The notes: generated by a model not told the origin, from the letters alone. Counted from the first letter of the stretch, positions 1 through 9,783 are shown. The stretch is 64,000 nt of DNA from Bin87 sp965207585 (GCA_965207585.1 CBDBMT010000003.1:1550001-1614000); one strand, 5' to 3'. Made by a program: numbers and translations.

Positions 1-584
1 AAACTACCATCGAGCGGTTCGTTGACTTGGTGCTCGAAGCACCGGTAGATCAGCGGAGCCGTGATCGTGATGGTCCGCGTTACTTCCTCGGTATCCGGTT
101 CGACGACGGCACGTCGGTCCTGCGGGCCTTCTGGCTCGAGACGGGAGAACTCTCGCGGGGGATCATGACGGATCCGGTCGTAGCGCTGCCGGTGTGGTGG
201 AAAATCCCGCCTGAGCATCTTCCCGTTGGCACGGACGGAGGGCCCAGAATCTCCGAACGACTGGCTGGTCGGCTGGGTCTAGCGTACCTGAGCCTCCCCG
301 TACCTGAGCTCAATGTAACTGGAAAACCCCACTCGCCGACTGCCCGCTTGATGCGCCGGAGCGAATTTACGGCGATGCGTGGTGGGTCATTGGGGCCGAC
401 CGTTCCAGACCCATTGGTCTGGGTGGTTGAAGCCCAAGGTTCATGGCGGACGGGTGGAATCACACCCGAGGATGCCCGTCGGAACTTTTCGGTGGGTCTG
501 GTTGCGTTTGACGCCGATACGGGGTCCAAGTATGCCGACAGTTACAGGGACGAGCCACTGCTTGGACGCAGCGGCAACCCCTGA
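1..584 (+). CDS. Partial lipoprotein-family protein, C-terminal part
   Basis: The frame is already open at base 3 and stops at 582-584, so the 5' end lies outside the window; a TTG at 27 is not needed as a start. The first ~65 residues closely match residues ~275-335 of the lipoprotein gene at 61862-64000: both carry a RFVDL segment, then GPRYFL, then DGTSV and TGELSRG followed by MTDP. After that the two diverge, and this copy ends in a region without the tandem modules of the other. Function is unknown; by analogy it is an exported surface protein. The relationship is seen directly; export is inferred because the signal peptide is not in the window. Confidence 0.8.
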   Translation, partial: TTIERFVDLVLEAPVDQRSRDRDGPRYFLGIRFDDGTSVLRAFWLETGELSRGIMTDPVVALPVWWKIPPEHLPVGTDGGPRISERLAGRLGLAYLSLPVPELNVTGKPHSPTARLMRRSEFTAMRGGSLGPTVPDPLVWVVEAQGSWRTGGITPEDARRNFSVGLVAFDADTGSKYADSYRDEPLLGRSGNP

Positions 585-700
585 CCAACCCGCCTTGGAA
601 ACCGTCAATCGAACACCGCAACGACAAGGGAGGTCATGAGATTGGCTGAAGGAACGCACGCAACGATGACTTTGAGCGGGCTGCGGTTCAGGGCGCGGTA

Positions 701-2143
701 ATGGTCGCGACAATGACTGGGCACGCTGCGGGCTGCTTTCGGGAGACACCGAGGACCTGGTTCGGCGCTCTGCGCTGGATTTGGCCAACGGTTGCGGCAA
801 TCCTCGTGTTGACGGCCATTTCCGGCTGCGGAGCGGAACCACCGGCGGCAGTTCCGCCCGCAACGCAGGCGCCGACGGCGGCTGCATTCACGAACCCTGC
901 ACCTACAGTCTCGACGGCAGTGGACGCGCTGCGTTCGGACAGGGAACGGTCTGCCCCGGCCGCGGGCGCAGCGGACTTGGGCGAACTGGTGCGGGGCAAC
1001 AACGCCTTCGCTTTCGACCTGTACCGCAGGCTAAGCAGCGGCGAGGGCAACTTCTTCTACTCTCCCTTCAGCATCTCCCAGGCGCTGGCCATGACTTCCG
1101 CCGGAGCCAGGGGCGAAACCCTGCGCCAGATGGAAGCCGCGCTCCATCACAGGCTTCCGCAAAGCAGCCTTCATCCCGCGTTCAACGTCCTGGACCGGAC
1201 CCTCGCCTCCAGAGGCCAGGAGCCAAGAGGCACGCCCGGCGACGCCGGTGAGGGCGGTCAGTATTTCCGCCTGAACATCGCCAACGCCGTCTGGGGTCAG
1301 GACGGCTACCATTTCCTGCCCGACTTCCTCGATTTGCTTGCCGAACACTACGGGGCTGGGATGATGGCCGTGGACTTCATGGGCGCGCCGGACGAGTCCC
1401 GCGTCAGGACCAACGACTGGGTCGCTGAGGAAACAGAGGGCAAGGTCAAGGACCTCCTGGCGCCGGGGGTCATAGAGGATTCCACCCGCCTGGTGCTCAC
1501 CAACGCCATCTACTTCAACGCCTCGTGGCTCTGGCAGTTCAACCCGAGGGATACCAAGGTGCGTCCCTTTCATCTGGCTGGAGGCGACACCTTGGGCGTT
1601 CCGATGATGACGGAGACCTCCAAGGAATTCTACGGCTACGCCAACGGTGATGGGTACCAGGCGGTCGACGTGCCGTACTCCTGGGGCGAGATGTCCATGA
1701 CCATCCTGCTGCCTGACGAGGGTGCGCTGGAGGAATTCGAAGGCTCGCTGGACTCGGAAATGCTCAGCCGGATCATTGATGACATCGAGATTGACTACAT
1801 CACCCTTACGATGCCCTTGTTCGAGTTTGAGTCGCAGTTCAGCCTGGGCGACACTCTGGCGAAGATGGGGATGCCCGATGCCTTCGGCGGCGGTGCGGAT
1901 TTTTCAGGCATGACCGGCTCCAGGGACTTGTGGATTTCCGAGGTAGTCCACAAGGCGTTCGTTTCAGTGGACGAAGAGGGCACCGAGGCGGCGGCCGCCA
2001 CGGCGGTGGTCGTGCCTACGTCAGGTCCCACCAAAGAGCCCATTGCGGTGACGGTCGACCGACCTTTCATCTTCCTCATCAGGGACATTGGGACTGGCGC
2101 TGTCCTGTTCTTGGGCCGCGTGTCCAATCCTGACCCGTCGTGA
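701..2143 (+). CDS. Serpin-family lipoprotein (protease inhibitor)
   Basis: 480 aa. An N-terminal hydrophobic segment (about 28-41) ends in an I-S-G-C lipobox at Cys43, so the protein is probably exported and lipid-anchored. A Pro/Ala/Thr linker leads into a serpin fold: the NAFAFDLY and FFYSPFSIS segments near the start, GARGET, and a C-terminal DRPFIFLIRD block. The reactive-loop hinge near residues 424-438 (EEGTEAAAATAVV) has the small-residue pattern typical of inhibitory serpins. By spacing from the hinge P1 would fall near the T-S-G of the loop, which is inference. A second ATG at 713 is possible but 701 keeps the same signal. Likely role: trapping extracellular serine or cysteine proteases at the cell surface. 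No operon partner is evident. Confidence 0.95.
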   Translation: MVATMTGHAAGCFRETPRTWFGALRWIWPTVAAILVLTAISGCGAEPPAAVPPATQAPTAAAFTNPAPTVSTAVDALRSDRERSAPAAGAADLGELVRGNNAFAFDLYRRLSSGEGNFFYSPFSISQALAMTSAGARGETLRQMEAALHHRLPQSSLHPAFNVLDRTLASRGQEPRGTPGDAGEGGQYFRLNIANAVWGQDGYHFLPDFLDLLAEHYGAGMMAVDFMGAPDESRVRTNDWVAEETEGKVKDLLAPGVIEDSTRLVLTNAIYFNASWLWQFNPRDTKVRPFHLAGGDTLGVPMMTETSKEFYGYANGDGYQAVDVPYSWGEMSMTILLPDEGALEEFEGSLDSEMLSRIIDDIEIDYITLTMPLFEFESQFSLGDTLAKMGMPDAFGGGADFSGMTGSRDLWISEVVHKAFVSVDEEGTEAAAATAVVVPTSGPTKEPIAVTVDRPFIFLIRDIGTGAVLFLGRVSNPDPS

Positions 2144-2185
2144 ACGAGCGCGGCAGTGAGTCGGTGGACCCCTGCGGGCTTTTTG

Positions 2186-2446
2186 CTAACCCGGCTGTGC
2201 CGTCACACCATGGGGACCGGTGGGATTTTCAGGGTCTTGTCGTTGGCCGAGAACGTCACGCGGCGTTTTTTTGAATGAGCCGCCGGGCAGGGAGAGTTGT
2301 TCCACGTTGCTGCGGCGTGGGCGAACCGAGTGCCTGCGCGGCGGCCGGCTGAATTTGACCTGGCCTGGGTACTGACCCACGAGTTCAAACTTCTGGTCAC
2401 TGGGGTTGTCCGTTTCGAAAGTGTCGGACTGTTCGTTTCCTGACAT
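2186..2446 (-). CDS. Small basic hypothetical protein, possibly frameshifted
   Basis: 86 aa from the ATG at 2446, which has a strong AGGAGG 9 nt upstream. An in-frame ATG at 2506 also has its own AAGGAGG, so two Shine-Dalgarno/start pairs sit 60 nt apart. The N-terminal half is acidic, the middle Arg/Pro-rich. Near 2268 there is a run of seven A (minus strand); in the +1 frame after it the sequence reads as a more protein-like tail (RRVTFSANDKTLKI) ending at 2203. So either the tail shown is correct or one base was gained in the A run. I do not recognise the family. Confidence 0.5.
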   Translation of the reverse strand: MSGNEQSDTFETDNPSDQKFELVGQYPGQVKFSRPPRRHSVRPRRSNVEQLSLPGGSFKKTPRDVLGQRQDPENPTGPHGVTAQPG

Positions 2447-2506
2447 CCTCGGTGACCTCCTGTTGCCAGCATCAACGTGGGTGGCATACGGTTGACCATT
2501 CGACAT

Positions 2507-2745
2507 CTGCGCGCGACCTCCTTGATTTTACCGCGTGGTTGACGGAGGCGACCACGAAGGTGGATTCGAGAATGTCTTCATGGGTTCCCCAATTTCGGTG
2601 CACCGTTTGGTCTGACCAGTGGCTCGGCCCTGTCGCGCATCGTACCGTGAGGCTGGTGCTGGAGCCGTGGTGCGGCCCGCGAGGGGCGGTCCGGTGCGCG
2701 GATACCTCTCTGGCGGCAAGTCTGACGCTCCAGTGAGGAGGCCAG
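2507..2745. other. Gap between HNH gene and small ORF
   Basis: About 240 bases. The minus strand holds an AAGGAGG motif in front of the ATG at 2506 but no ORF I can support. A short open stretch follows the HNH stop without a convincing start. Confidence 0.4.
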
Positions 2746-4362
2746 CTACCGGCTGAAGAATGACCGTGCGGTGCGGATCCGCATATTCGCTTCCGTGTCC
2801 ACTCGCAGAGGGTCTTGGTTCGCGCGGTAACCTTTGCCTTCTGCGAACGGCGTCATGGGCGCTGGGCGTGACCAATGACCGGTTTGCGTGATCTCTTGGA
2901 CGCAATGTTGATGGGGCGCTGGCCAGGATTCCCGGTGGCTGCATATACCGGTGGCCTGGTAGCGTATCCGCTCGAACAGAGTGGCAATGATGATCAGGAG
3001 GGCAGTGTCGGTGAGTAGCGTCGTGGCGTTTGGCGTTGCGCGGTGGTCGGGGAAGAGCTCGTGGAGCTTGTTCCACGAAGTGGCCGCGACGTCTTGGGCA
3101 AGGGGCTTGGCTCGGTGGCCGGCAAACTCTGCGGCCGGCAGTTGCTCCGGTGTCACCCTGATGTGGTCGTACAGGTGCTTCGCTTTGAACAGCCACAGCT
3201 GTCGGCTGGGTTGTTGCGGGTTCATCCCGTTCGCCATGCAGTACGCGGCCGCCCCGATGGCTTCTTCCATCGCCGCGCTGTCGTAGCGCCCGTCCTGGTC
3301 TGACGGGCATTCCCTGACGTGTTCGATCAGCGCCTGAGTCTGGCCGTCGTCCAGGCCACGGAGTTGCGCCGCCAAGGTCATGGCCTCACGGTCGGCGATA
3401 GCCAAGGCGCTGTCGAGGTGCGGTCTCATCGCCATGCACAGTTCGATGGCGCTCTTGAGATCGTCGTCCAGGTACGGGAGCGTAGCCTCCTCGATGACCT
3501 TCCGGTCAGTGGAGCAGTGGTGGCACGGGCAGTCACGGATCGCGTGGCTCTCCTCGCGGCCGATCTTCGAAGCTCTGTCGGCCAGGCCACGTACCGCTTG
3601 GGCTGTGTCGGGGCTCGTGATCCCGGATCGGAAGAACTGATCCGCAATCTCATCCGAAGCTTGGCTGAGCGGCCACAGCCGGGCGATCACAAGGCCGGTC
3701 TGGGGCTCGTCAAGATCATGAGGTCCGGCCTCGACTTCCTCGCAAATCCGGCAAATTCCGCGTTCTCCTGCCGGCATCCTGATCGCGAAGTCGTGCCCGG
3801 GGCAGGTGAAGTCCCGCAGCGTCTGAGCCACGGGTTTTTCGACGGGGTCCCAGTGCTCGGTGTACTCGATGCGCTGGGTTTCGCGCATCCTGTTGATGAG
3901 CGGGTCGCCGGTTTCGAAGTCTCCCATGCGCGCCAGTGCCCACTCACTCAGCATGGCGGTACTCTTGAATTGGTGACGGTCGTCGGCGTTGTCCTGCTGG
4001 TCGCCGGCGTAGAGGTGGGACGGCTGGAAACAGTAGGGACGGTCGCACAGGTGGTTCACCTGCTTGCCTTCTGGTACCGCCCCGCGGGTTTGCCGGTAGC
4101 TGACCCGATGGATGAGTTCGGTGCGTCCATCCACGATGAGCGTCCCGTATCCGTCCTGGTTCAAGCCGTAGCCCCACGCGATGCAGTGTCCGTACAGGTG
4201 GTAGGGCGAGTTGACGGGTGCGGGTAGCCCGTAACCGTCCTGCCGGCTGATGGTATCGGGTTCGGACCACGACCGTCTGGGTCGGGGGTTCCTGGCGGGA
4301 GGTGGCGCGCCGTAAAAGCGCCTCACGAGCGCGTCGCGTTCTTTGCGATATTCACGTGCCAT
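2746..4362 (-). CDS. HNH endonuclease with large C-terminal extension
   Basis: 538 aa from ATG 4362; a TTG at 4374 would add four residues. Residues ~57-125 match the HNH_3 type nuclease found in phages and mobile introns: LIHRVSYRQ, then an EGKQVNHLC segment with a C-D-R-P-Y-C pair, then SHLYAG and DNADDR. The His-Asn-His set and paired Cys are visible. The remaining ~400 residues are not recognised; they include a C-x4-C-x2-C-like cluster (GHDF..RGICRICEE), a second CPCHHC cluster and helical segments. It is probably a nicking or homing-type nuclease of the accessory island, transcribed toward the small ORF at 2186. The stop is TAG. Confidence 0.8.
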   Translation of the reverse strand: MAREYRKERDALVRRFYGAPPPARNPRPRRSWSEPDTISRQDGYGLPAPVNSPYHLYGHCIAWGYGLNQDGYGTLIVDGRTELIHRVSYRQTRGAVPEGKQVNHLCDRPYCFQPSHLYAGDQQDNADDRHQFKSTAMLSEWALARMGDFETGDPLINRMRETQRIEYTEHWDPVEKPVAQTLRDFTCPGHDFAIRMPAGERGICRICEEVEAGPHDLDEPQTGLVIARLWPLSQASDEIADQFFRSGITSPDTAQAVRGLADRASKIGREESHAIRDCPCHHCSTDRKVIEEATLPYLDDDLKSAIELCMAMRPHLDSALAIADREAMTLAAQLRGLDDGQTQALIEHVRECPSDQDGRYDSAAMEEAIGAAAYCMANGMNPQQPSRQLWLFKAKHLYDHIRVTPEQLPAAEFAGHRAKPLAQDVAATSWNKLHELFPDHRATPNATTLLTDTALLIIIATLFERIRYQATGICSHRESWPAPHQHCVQEITQTGHWSRPAPMTPFAEGKGYRANQDPLRVDTEANMRIRTARSFFSR

Positions 4363-4473
4363 CGTTGGGCCCAATCCTCGTTGGTGCTGCTGTCCAGCTT
4401 GTTCGGTTGCTTCCCAGGCGATTTTCGGCGACCTCGCGGGTCGAAGTGGTGATGTCGCTGGGAGTGAGACAGC

Positions 4474-4908
4474 CTACCACCTGCCCAAATGCGCGTTCCA
4501 GAGTTGCACACATGGACGGAGCCAGGTTGCTGCATCAACTTTCCCGTGTTCATGGGGATGGGCTTGGCGAGGACCTTCACGGGACGTTTTCACCAACTTG
4601 GACAGCATAGCAGCGAGCCGGATTGAGGGTGCCGTATCGCACACCGCGTCCGCTGCCTTCTGGCTGATTTGGATGAAGCCTTCTCGGGTCAAGTTTGTGG
4701 CTGGCGCGTATGCCTTTAGACACCTGGCGTCCGTTGCGAAGATCAGGAAACCCAAGTTTTCGTCGCCTTGACGGAACGGGAGTACGCGTAGGACGTGACC
4801 GGCTCTGGACGGCCACGGGACAGCGGAGTATCTTGCGGCCTGGTACCCTGACCGGCGCTGAAGTTTCAACAACCGGAACCCCACCACAGCGTCGCGGCAA
4901 CCAACCAC
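4474..4908 (-). CDS. Hypothetical protein, weakly supported
   Basis: 144 aa, lying between the HNH gene and the divergent amidase. The stretch FLIFATDA..LKAYAP and the helix REGFIQISQKAADAV look protein-like, and the ORF ends about 100 bases upstream of the HNH start. There is no family match I recognise, no clear ribosome site, and the opposite strand is also open here. It could be a relic or noncoding. Confidence 0.3.
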   Translation of the reverse strand: MVGCRDAVVGFRLLKLQRRSGYQAARYSAVPWPSRAGHVLRVLPFRQGDENLGFLIFATDARCLKAYAPATNLTREGFIQISQKAADAVCDTAPSIRLAAMLSKLVKTSREGPRQAHPHEHGKVDAATWLRPCVQLWNAHLGRW

Positions 4909-4915
4909 GAATCAA

Positions 4916-4935
4916 CTGCGGCGCTAGCGCCGCAG
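4916..4935. promoter_or_regulatory. Perfect 20-bp palindrome upstream of amidase
   Basis: CTGCGGCGCTAGCGCCGCAG is fully self-complementary and ends 16 bases before the amidase ATG. It could be an operator or an RNA hairpin that covers the leader. There is no T tract after it, so a terminator role is unlikely. Confidence 0.55.
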
Positions 4936-4951
4936 CCCACGAGGTCGAATC

Positions 4952-6307
4952 ATGCCCGAACCGCACGAGCTTTCGGTGGCTGAAGCCGCTGCGCAGATTC
5001 GCGAAGGGACCCTGTCGCCGGTGGCGTTGGCCGAGGCACTGGTGGCGCGTATAGACGCGCTGGACGGCGACCTGAAGGCGTGGGTGACCATCGACCGTGA
5101 CGCGGTGCTGTCGGCAGCCCGAGAACGGGAGGCGGAAGTGCAGCGGGGCGACCCGCTCGGTCTGATCCACGGCGTCCCCGTGGGCCTCAAGGACATTTTC
5201 TACACCGAGGGCATGCTCACCGCCTGCGGGTCGAAGGTGTACGCCGACTTCGTGCCCGAATTCGACGCCACATCGGTGGCGAAGATCAAAGCCGCCGGCG
5301 GGATCATCCTGGGCAAGACGGTCACCACCGAGTTCGCCTCATCGGACCCCTCCCCGACGCGCAACCCGTGGAACCTCGAACACACTCCCGGCGGGTCCAG
5401 CAGCGGGTCGTGTGCGGCGGTGGCGGCGCGGATGGTCCCGGCGGCGCTTGGCTCGCAGACCGCCGGTTCGACGTGCCGGCCGGCGGGCTACAACGGCATC
5501 GTGGGCATGAAGGCTACCTACGGGCGCATTTCCCGGTACGGCATCGCCCCGTTGAGCTGGTCGCTGGACCACGTGGGCATCCTGACCCGAACGGTGGCCG
5601 ACGCCGCGCTGATGCTGGCCGTCCTGAGCGGCGCGGACGACAATGATCCCGCCAGCCTGCGCGAACCCGTGCCCGACTTCAGCGCGCAGATGGTGGAGCA
5701 CGACCGCCCGCCGCGCATCGGGCTGGTGCGGCAGTACTACCAGGACTACGCCACGCCGGAGATGTGGGCGCACACCGAAGCCGTGGCCAATCAATTGGCG
5801 GAGGCTGGGGCGGAGGTCGAGGAGATTTCGTTGCCAGACAGCTTCGCCGTCGCGCACAGCCTGCGGAACATCGTGTCGAGCGTCGAGTGCGCGGCGGTCC
5901 ACGAGGTCAACCACCGCGTGCGCGCCGCCGACTACGGCCCGCGCATTCGCGCCAGCATGGAGATGGGCATGATCATGCCCACGTCGGCGTACCTGAAGGC
6001 CCAGCGGCTGCGGCGGCAGTTCCGCGCCGACATGAGCGAGATGGTCGGCAAGGTTGATGTCGTCATGACGCCAGCGATGCCGGCGCCGGCCCCCCGGGGC
6101 CTGAGCACCACCGGAGACCCGGCGTTCCAGGTGCCGTGGTCGGCCGCCGGGTTGCCCACGGTGGTGGTCTCGACGGGCCTGAGCGAGTTGGGCATGCCCA
6201 TGGCCGTGCAATTCGGGGGGCCGTGGGCGCAGGAAGGCAAGGTACTGGGCGCGGCGCAGTGGTGCGAACGGATCGCTGGGTTGAACCAGGCGCTGCCGAT
6301 CGGTTGA
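4952..6307 (+). CDS. Amidase signature family hydrolase
   Basis: 451 aa, a typical length for the amidase-signature family. The Ser-cisSer-Lys triad is visible: Lys80 in GVPVGLKD, cis-Ser149 in the G-G-S-S-S-G-S loop, and nucleophile Ser173 in GSQTAGSTCRPA; the 149-to-173 spacing of 24 matches the family. The usual second Gly of GGSSGGS is Ser here. Start ATG 4952 follows a palindrome. The enzyme should hydrolyse a small amide (or act as an amidohydrolase on an aryl or peptide amide) in the cytoplasm. It is not clearly GatA: no gatB or gatC neighbours are present, so a stand-alone amidase is more likely. Substrate cannot be told from sequence. Confidence 0.93.
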   Translation: MPEPHELSVAEAAAQIREGTLSPVALAEALVARIDALDGDLKAWVTIDRDAVLSAAREREAEVQRGDPLGLIHGVPVGLKDIFYTEGMLTACGSKVYADFVPEFDATSVAKIKAAGGIILGKTVTTEFASSDPSPTRNPWNLEHTPGGSSSGSCAAVAARMVPAALGSQTAGSTCRPAGYNGIVGMKATYGRISRYGIAPLSWSLDHVGILTRTVADAALMLAVLSGADDNDPASLREPVPDFSAQMVEHDRPPRIGLVRQYYQDYATPEMWAHTEAVANQLAEAGAEVEEISLPDSFAVAHSLRNIVSSVECAAVHEVNHRVRAADYGPRIRASMEMGMIMPTSAYLKAQRLRRQFRADMSEMVGKVDVVMTPAMPAPAPRGLSTTGDPAFQVPWSAAGLPTVVVSTGLSELGMPMAVQFGGPWAQEGKVLGAAQWCERIAGLNQALPIG

Positions 6308-6401
6308 CACCTGTCGTCCGTGAGGTTGTGTCCTCACGGAGCGGGCAGGAGGGTCCTCTGCAGTTCGGCTGTTGCCCGATGGCGTCAACGCGTTTGGGTG
6401 A

Positions 6402-7016
6402 TCATGTCACCGGCGTAGCCGCGACGATCCGGCCGGTACGTACGCACCAGCGCAGTCCGTGAAGCGGACAGGTGACGACTCCGTCGTCGTCCGGAACGAT
6501 GCCCGTGAGGTCGGTGCCCCGGTGGGGGCAGATGTGGCCGTCGATCAGTTGGTGATCCGCGTACGCGGCCGTGAGCACCGAGCGCCACCAGGTCCGTTTG
6601 ACCTGCGGATACTCTGGGTACGGTCCCAGATATGGTCGTCTCCTCACGCTCAGCCACTCCTCGGTGGGGTGGTTGCTCCCGAGCGCGTCCGCTATTGTGA
6701 TGGCTTTCCCGGTGTCGGCTGGAACCACCACCGAGATGGGTATGATGAAAACGGGATTGACGCCATCGAGGTCTTCGTTAACGCGAGCTCGGGGTCGGGA
6801 GTGTTGACGGTCCCGCTGGCACAGGAACCGGTAATCCACGTGGAGGTGCAGAAAGTCGGCCCCGATGTGTTCGGCGTCTTCATGGACGGTCCCGACTACC
6901 GGTACCCATTTCGGCAATGTGCGTGGCCAATCGGTGCGAACACACGGCCGTAGGTAACGACGTCCCACGATTGGCGTTTCTGGTAGGCGAGGGTGCCGGG
7001 GTATCTCTACATTCAT
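6402..7016 (-). CDS. Rieske [2Fe-2S] domain protein
   Basis: 204 aa. Near the C-terminus the Rieske ligands are in order: Cys163-x-His165 (CPHRGTDL) and Cys183-x2-His186 (CPLHGLRW), spaced 17 residues, as in ferredoxin-type Rieske domains. The N-terminal ~110 residues (a KWVPVVG segment, then FLHLHVDYRF) are not an oxygenase catalytic domain, and I do not recognise them. Start ATG 7016 has GGAGG upstream at rather long spacing. It is convergent with the amidase; 94 bases separate their stops. Likely an electron-transfer protein or a Rieske domain recruited by an accessory element. Partner unknown. Confidence 0.8.
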   Translation of the reverse strand: MNVEIPRHPRLPETPIVGRRYLRPCVRTDWPRTLPKWVPVVGTVHEDAEHIGADFLHLHVDYRFLCQRDRQHSRPRARVNEDLDGVNPVFIIPISVVVPADTGKAITIADALGSNHPTEEWLSVRRRPYLGPYPEYPQVKRTWWRSVLTAAYADHQLIDGHICPHRGTDLTGIVPDDDGVVTCPLHGLRWCVRTGRIVAATPVT

Positions 7017-7207
7017 GCTGTTCCACGCATCCTCCGCGGCTTTTGTACTGGTGGTTCAGTGCTTCAGGGTTCCGTTTTCGAGGACCTGCCGGCAAATCGC
7101 AGGCTTTAGCGTCGATGTTTCTTCTGTGTTGGTTCGGTTGCACTCTGGGGCATTGGTGAGTGAGATCATCGTACCGTGCTTGGACTTGAGACTACTTTGA
7201 CGGGATT

Positions 7208-8388
7208 CTACCCGGTTCCAGTCGCCGCTGGATTCGACGGTGGCGGCTTGACGGTGTACCTCGGGTCGCGATGGCGATTTCCATCGCTTTTTGATGCTCG
7301 GCCTGTCGGCGTGGGCCACGGCGACGGTGATGACGGGCGGTTCGCCTGAGCGAAGTCGGCTTCACTCCGTCGGCAAACGCCGTGGAGTGCGCGAAATCCT
7401 TGCGCTGGAGCCGCTGAGAGGCCCTCCTCCGTCACTTGGGTGAAATTCTCCCTCGAGGAGAGTGCGCGGCCCCTACGGGGCCCGTTTGGCGGAAACTGAC
7501 GGGCCTGTGCTGCGAGTGACGGAGTTCGCATCATTCGCAGACGCAGCGCTGTGCTGTTCACCGCCTGGAAGTTGTTGCGGTTGCGGTGTCCCTTCACATG
7601 CTGGACAGTGGCTCGGGTCTGGCGGCCGGTGTGCAGGCCGATGTGGGCGCCGCCCTGGGCGAGTGCCATGCGTTCGCATTGGTGCTGGGCGGTTCGCATC
7701 CGCATGTCGGGATCGTGGCCGCTGATCATCGGCAGGTTGCCGCCATCCAGGTCGGCGCTGAGCCTTGGGTCCTTGACGGCTTCCTCCGGCGTGGTGACGT
7801 CGTCGACGGCCACGCCGCCGCCCAGTTCGCGGGTCTCGGCCAGCAGCCGGCGTCCCGCTTGGCGGGCGGTCGACGCCACCGGCGTCAGCTCGAGCTCGAC
7901 GATTTTGGCGGCGATGTGGGAGATGATCAATTTGGCTCGGGGCGACATCGTCCACTCGGCGAGCACGGACCGGACGCGTGGTCCCTCAGCAACGAGCGGA
8001 GCCGTGTTGCTCGTCCGGTGGATGGCCATAGGCGCGTCGGCGCCGAGTTCGTGCTGCTGCGCGGGATGCTGGTCCTCGCAACGGGCGGCGGACTGGATGC
8101 CGGCCGGCATCCACTGGGCGACGTGGCGACGCGACGGCGATTCTCCGGTCGGCGAGGGCCGTGGTGCGCTTCACCTGCCGTGTGTCGGATTCCGCCTGCT
8201 GGAGGGCGGCGGCCTCTTGGCCGAGGTGGAGCAGGCATGCGGTGGGGAAGCGGTGATCGTCCAGGACGCGGATGACGGCGTCGGATACGGTCGGGCTTAG
8301 TAACTCCGCGGTGGGCTTTGTCTCGAGCCGGCAGCATGGTGGTCTGGGCATTGGCATCCCGTCCGTCAGGGAACGTGTCGCTGGTCAC
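7208..8388 (-). pseudogene. Frame-broken hypothetical gene (three frames)
   Basis: Protein-like sequence runs through three minus-strand frames in succession: from GTG 8388 (overlapping the stop of the upstream ORF), a TFPDGRDANAQ stretch; then a frame with LSPTVSDAVIRVLDDHRF and LLHLGQEAAAL to about 8130; then RHVAQWMPAGIQ and AKLIISHIAAKIVELEL to about 7480. Both changes move the frame by +1. The C-terminal part merges into the repeat field. Family unknown. Either a decayed gene or indel errors; the coherent pieces argue that one ~300-aa protein once existed. Confidence 0.45.
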
Positions 8389-9720
8389 GCCTTGGCTTCG
8401 CGCTCCTTGCCGTGGATGGTGGTTCCCTTCGTGGTCGGCGGTCGGCCGACGCCGCATTGCCGGAGTCCGCGCTGGAGCCACGGAGACGGCCACTGTCCCT
8501 TCTGGTGGACTTTTCCGCGTCTGGAATCTGCAGGGCCGCCCGGGGCCGCGAGGTGAGGAAATTCGCGGTGCTGCGCAATCTGGGCGCGGAGGCCGACGCG
8601 TCTTCGCTGTCGGACGGCAGCGGGCTGCTGAGTGAGCGTTGCTCGGGTTGCCCACAGGGTTCGGCAGGGCCGCTCGAGTGACCCTCGGCGCGCCAGGGGC
8701 CCGTTTCGTCGGTGGCTGAACAGGACCTCTCCGTAGTTCCAGCGGTGCCATGAACGTGGTTGTGGGCCCTAGCGTCCGCCCTGACCAAGGCGGTCTGGCA
8801 GCCGGCGTGGACGACGAGGATCTGTTCCTCTTCATCGTCTACCGGCAGGTTGTTTACGGCAGCTGCGGCGGCGATGCGGACATCGGCGCACGACAGGCAC
8901 GTGGTCGTGACCCGACGCATCCTCGCTTCCACGGCTGCATCTCGCGGTAGTTTCGGACGTGCCCAAATCCTTGCGCTGGAGCCTCTCTGTCGGCCTTCGG
9001 CACCCTGCAGGCGGATTTCCCCTTCGGGACTCTGGATGCTCTCTCCGTGGCTGTGTACGCGATTTTTGCTAGGCTTCGTTCGGTGTGGGCGTTTCCGGTC
9101 GCCGTAGCGTTTCGCGCTGTTGCTGGCTGCCCGCCGGCTGCGCTCCGGCGCGTGCTGGCGGACGTGGCCGAATTCCTGCCCAGCAGCCACGGAGAGCTCC
9201 TTGGGTGCCGTCGTGGCGAATCCCCCGCTCTGGCCGTCGCGGCTGCTCTGGGCTCCTGGGTGGGGGATTTCGGTGGCCGAGTTTTCGCGCTGTGGCCTCT
9301 CCGGAGTCATCTCCCGCCTTGGCGCCAGGATTTTCCGTTCGTGGCTGTCGGGGTCGGCTCCGGCCCTCAGAGCGCGATTTTCGCCGTTGCCGCTCGGCGG
9401 TGGCCTGCTGTGGCGACACCACGCCGCTGTCGGCGTAGGCTGCCCGTGGTGTTCCGCGACCGGTCGCCAGGTGCCCGAATTCTTGCGCTGGAGCCTCTCT
9501 GCGGCCTTCTGGCACTTTTGGGGCAGGATTTCCCTTCCGTACTCCGGAGACTCTCTCCGGGGCTCTGCGGGCGATTTCCCACCGGGTCCGGCCGCTGGTG
9601 GCCGCCTCCGACGATCTGTCGGTTTTCTCAGGCTTTTCGGCCTCGAATTTGCGAAAATCCGCGAAAATTTCTTTGTGGCTGGCTGCATGCCATTTTTGTC
9701 CCCGCCGGGCCGGATTAACC
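7385..9720. repeat. Field of degenerate GC-rich repeats
   Basis: A motif like AATCCTTGCGCTGGAGCCTCTCTG recurs in diverged form near 7394, 8963, 9172 (partial), 9284 (partial) and 9475, each time followed by a gatttcc/gattttcc block about 40-55 bases later. Units at 9170-9610 follow each other at roughly 110-190 base intervals. No frame across the field gives convincing protein, although one minus frame stays open. It may be noncoding repeats or a disordered Arg/Pro-rich repeat protein that has decayed. Confidence 0.5.
8366..8920 (-). CDS. Hypothetical protein with CxxC motif
   Basis: Open from ATG 8920 (or GTG 8932) to 8366, about 184 aa. The N-terminal half reads naturally (a CLSCADV motif, a run of Ala, then VDDEEEQILVVHAGC); the C-terminal half is Ser/Arg-rich and may be out of frame, because a neighbouring frame ends with a better looking KGTTIHGKEREAKA at 8385. 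That frame's TGA overlaps the GTG of the next ORF. Not recognised. Confidence 0.35.
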   Translation of the reverse strand: MRRVTTTCLSCADVRIAAAAAVNNLPVDDEEEQILVVHAGCQTALVRADARAHNHVHGTAGTTERSCSATDETGPWRAEGHSSGPAEPCGQPEQRSLSSPLPSDSEDASASAPRLRSTANFLTSRPRAALQIPDAEKSTRRDSGRLRGSSADSGNAASADRRPRREPPSTARSAKPRRDQRHVP

Positions 9721-9783
9721 CTGTTATGGCTATGATAGCTCCGCGTTGTGGCGGAGTGACCGTGGGGGGCACGTGGGGGAGTT

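Noticed and set aside
2160..2190. Terminator after the serpin gene
   Set aside because: CCCCTGCGGGCTTTTT has a T tract but the stem is too short and imperfect.
5339..6388. 349-codon minus-strand frame opposite the amidase
   Set aside because: His/Arg-rich shadow of a gene whose catalytic triad is intact.
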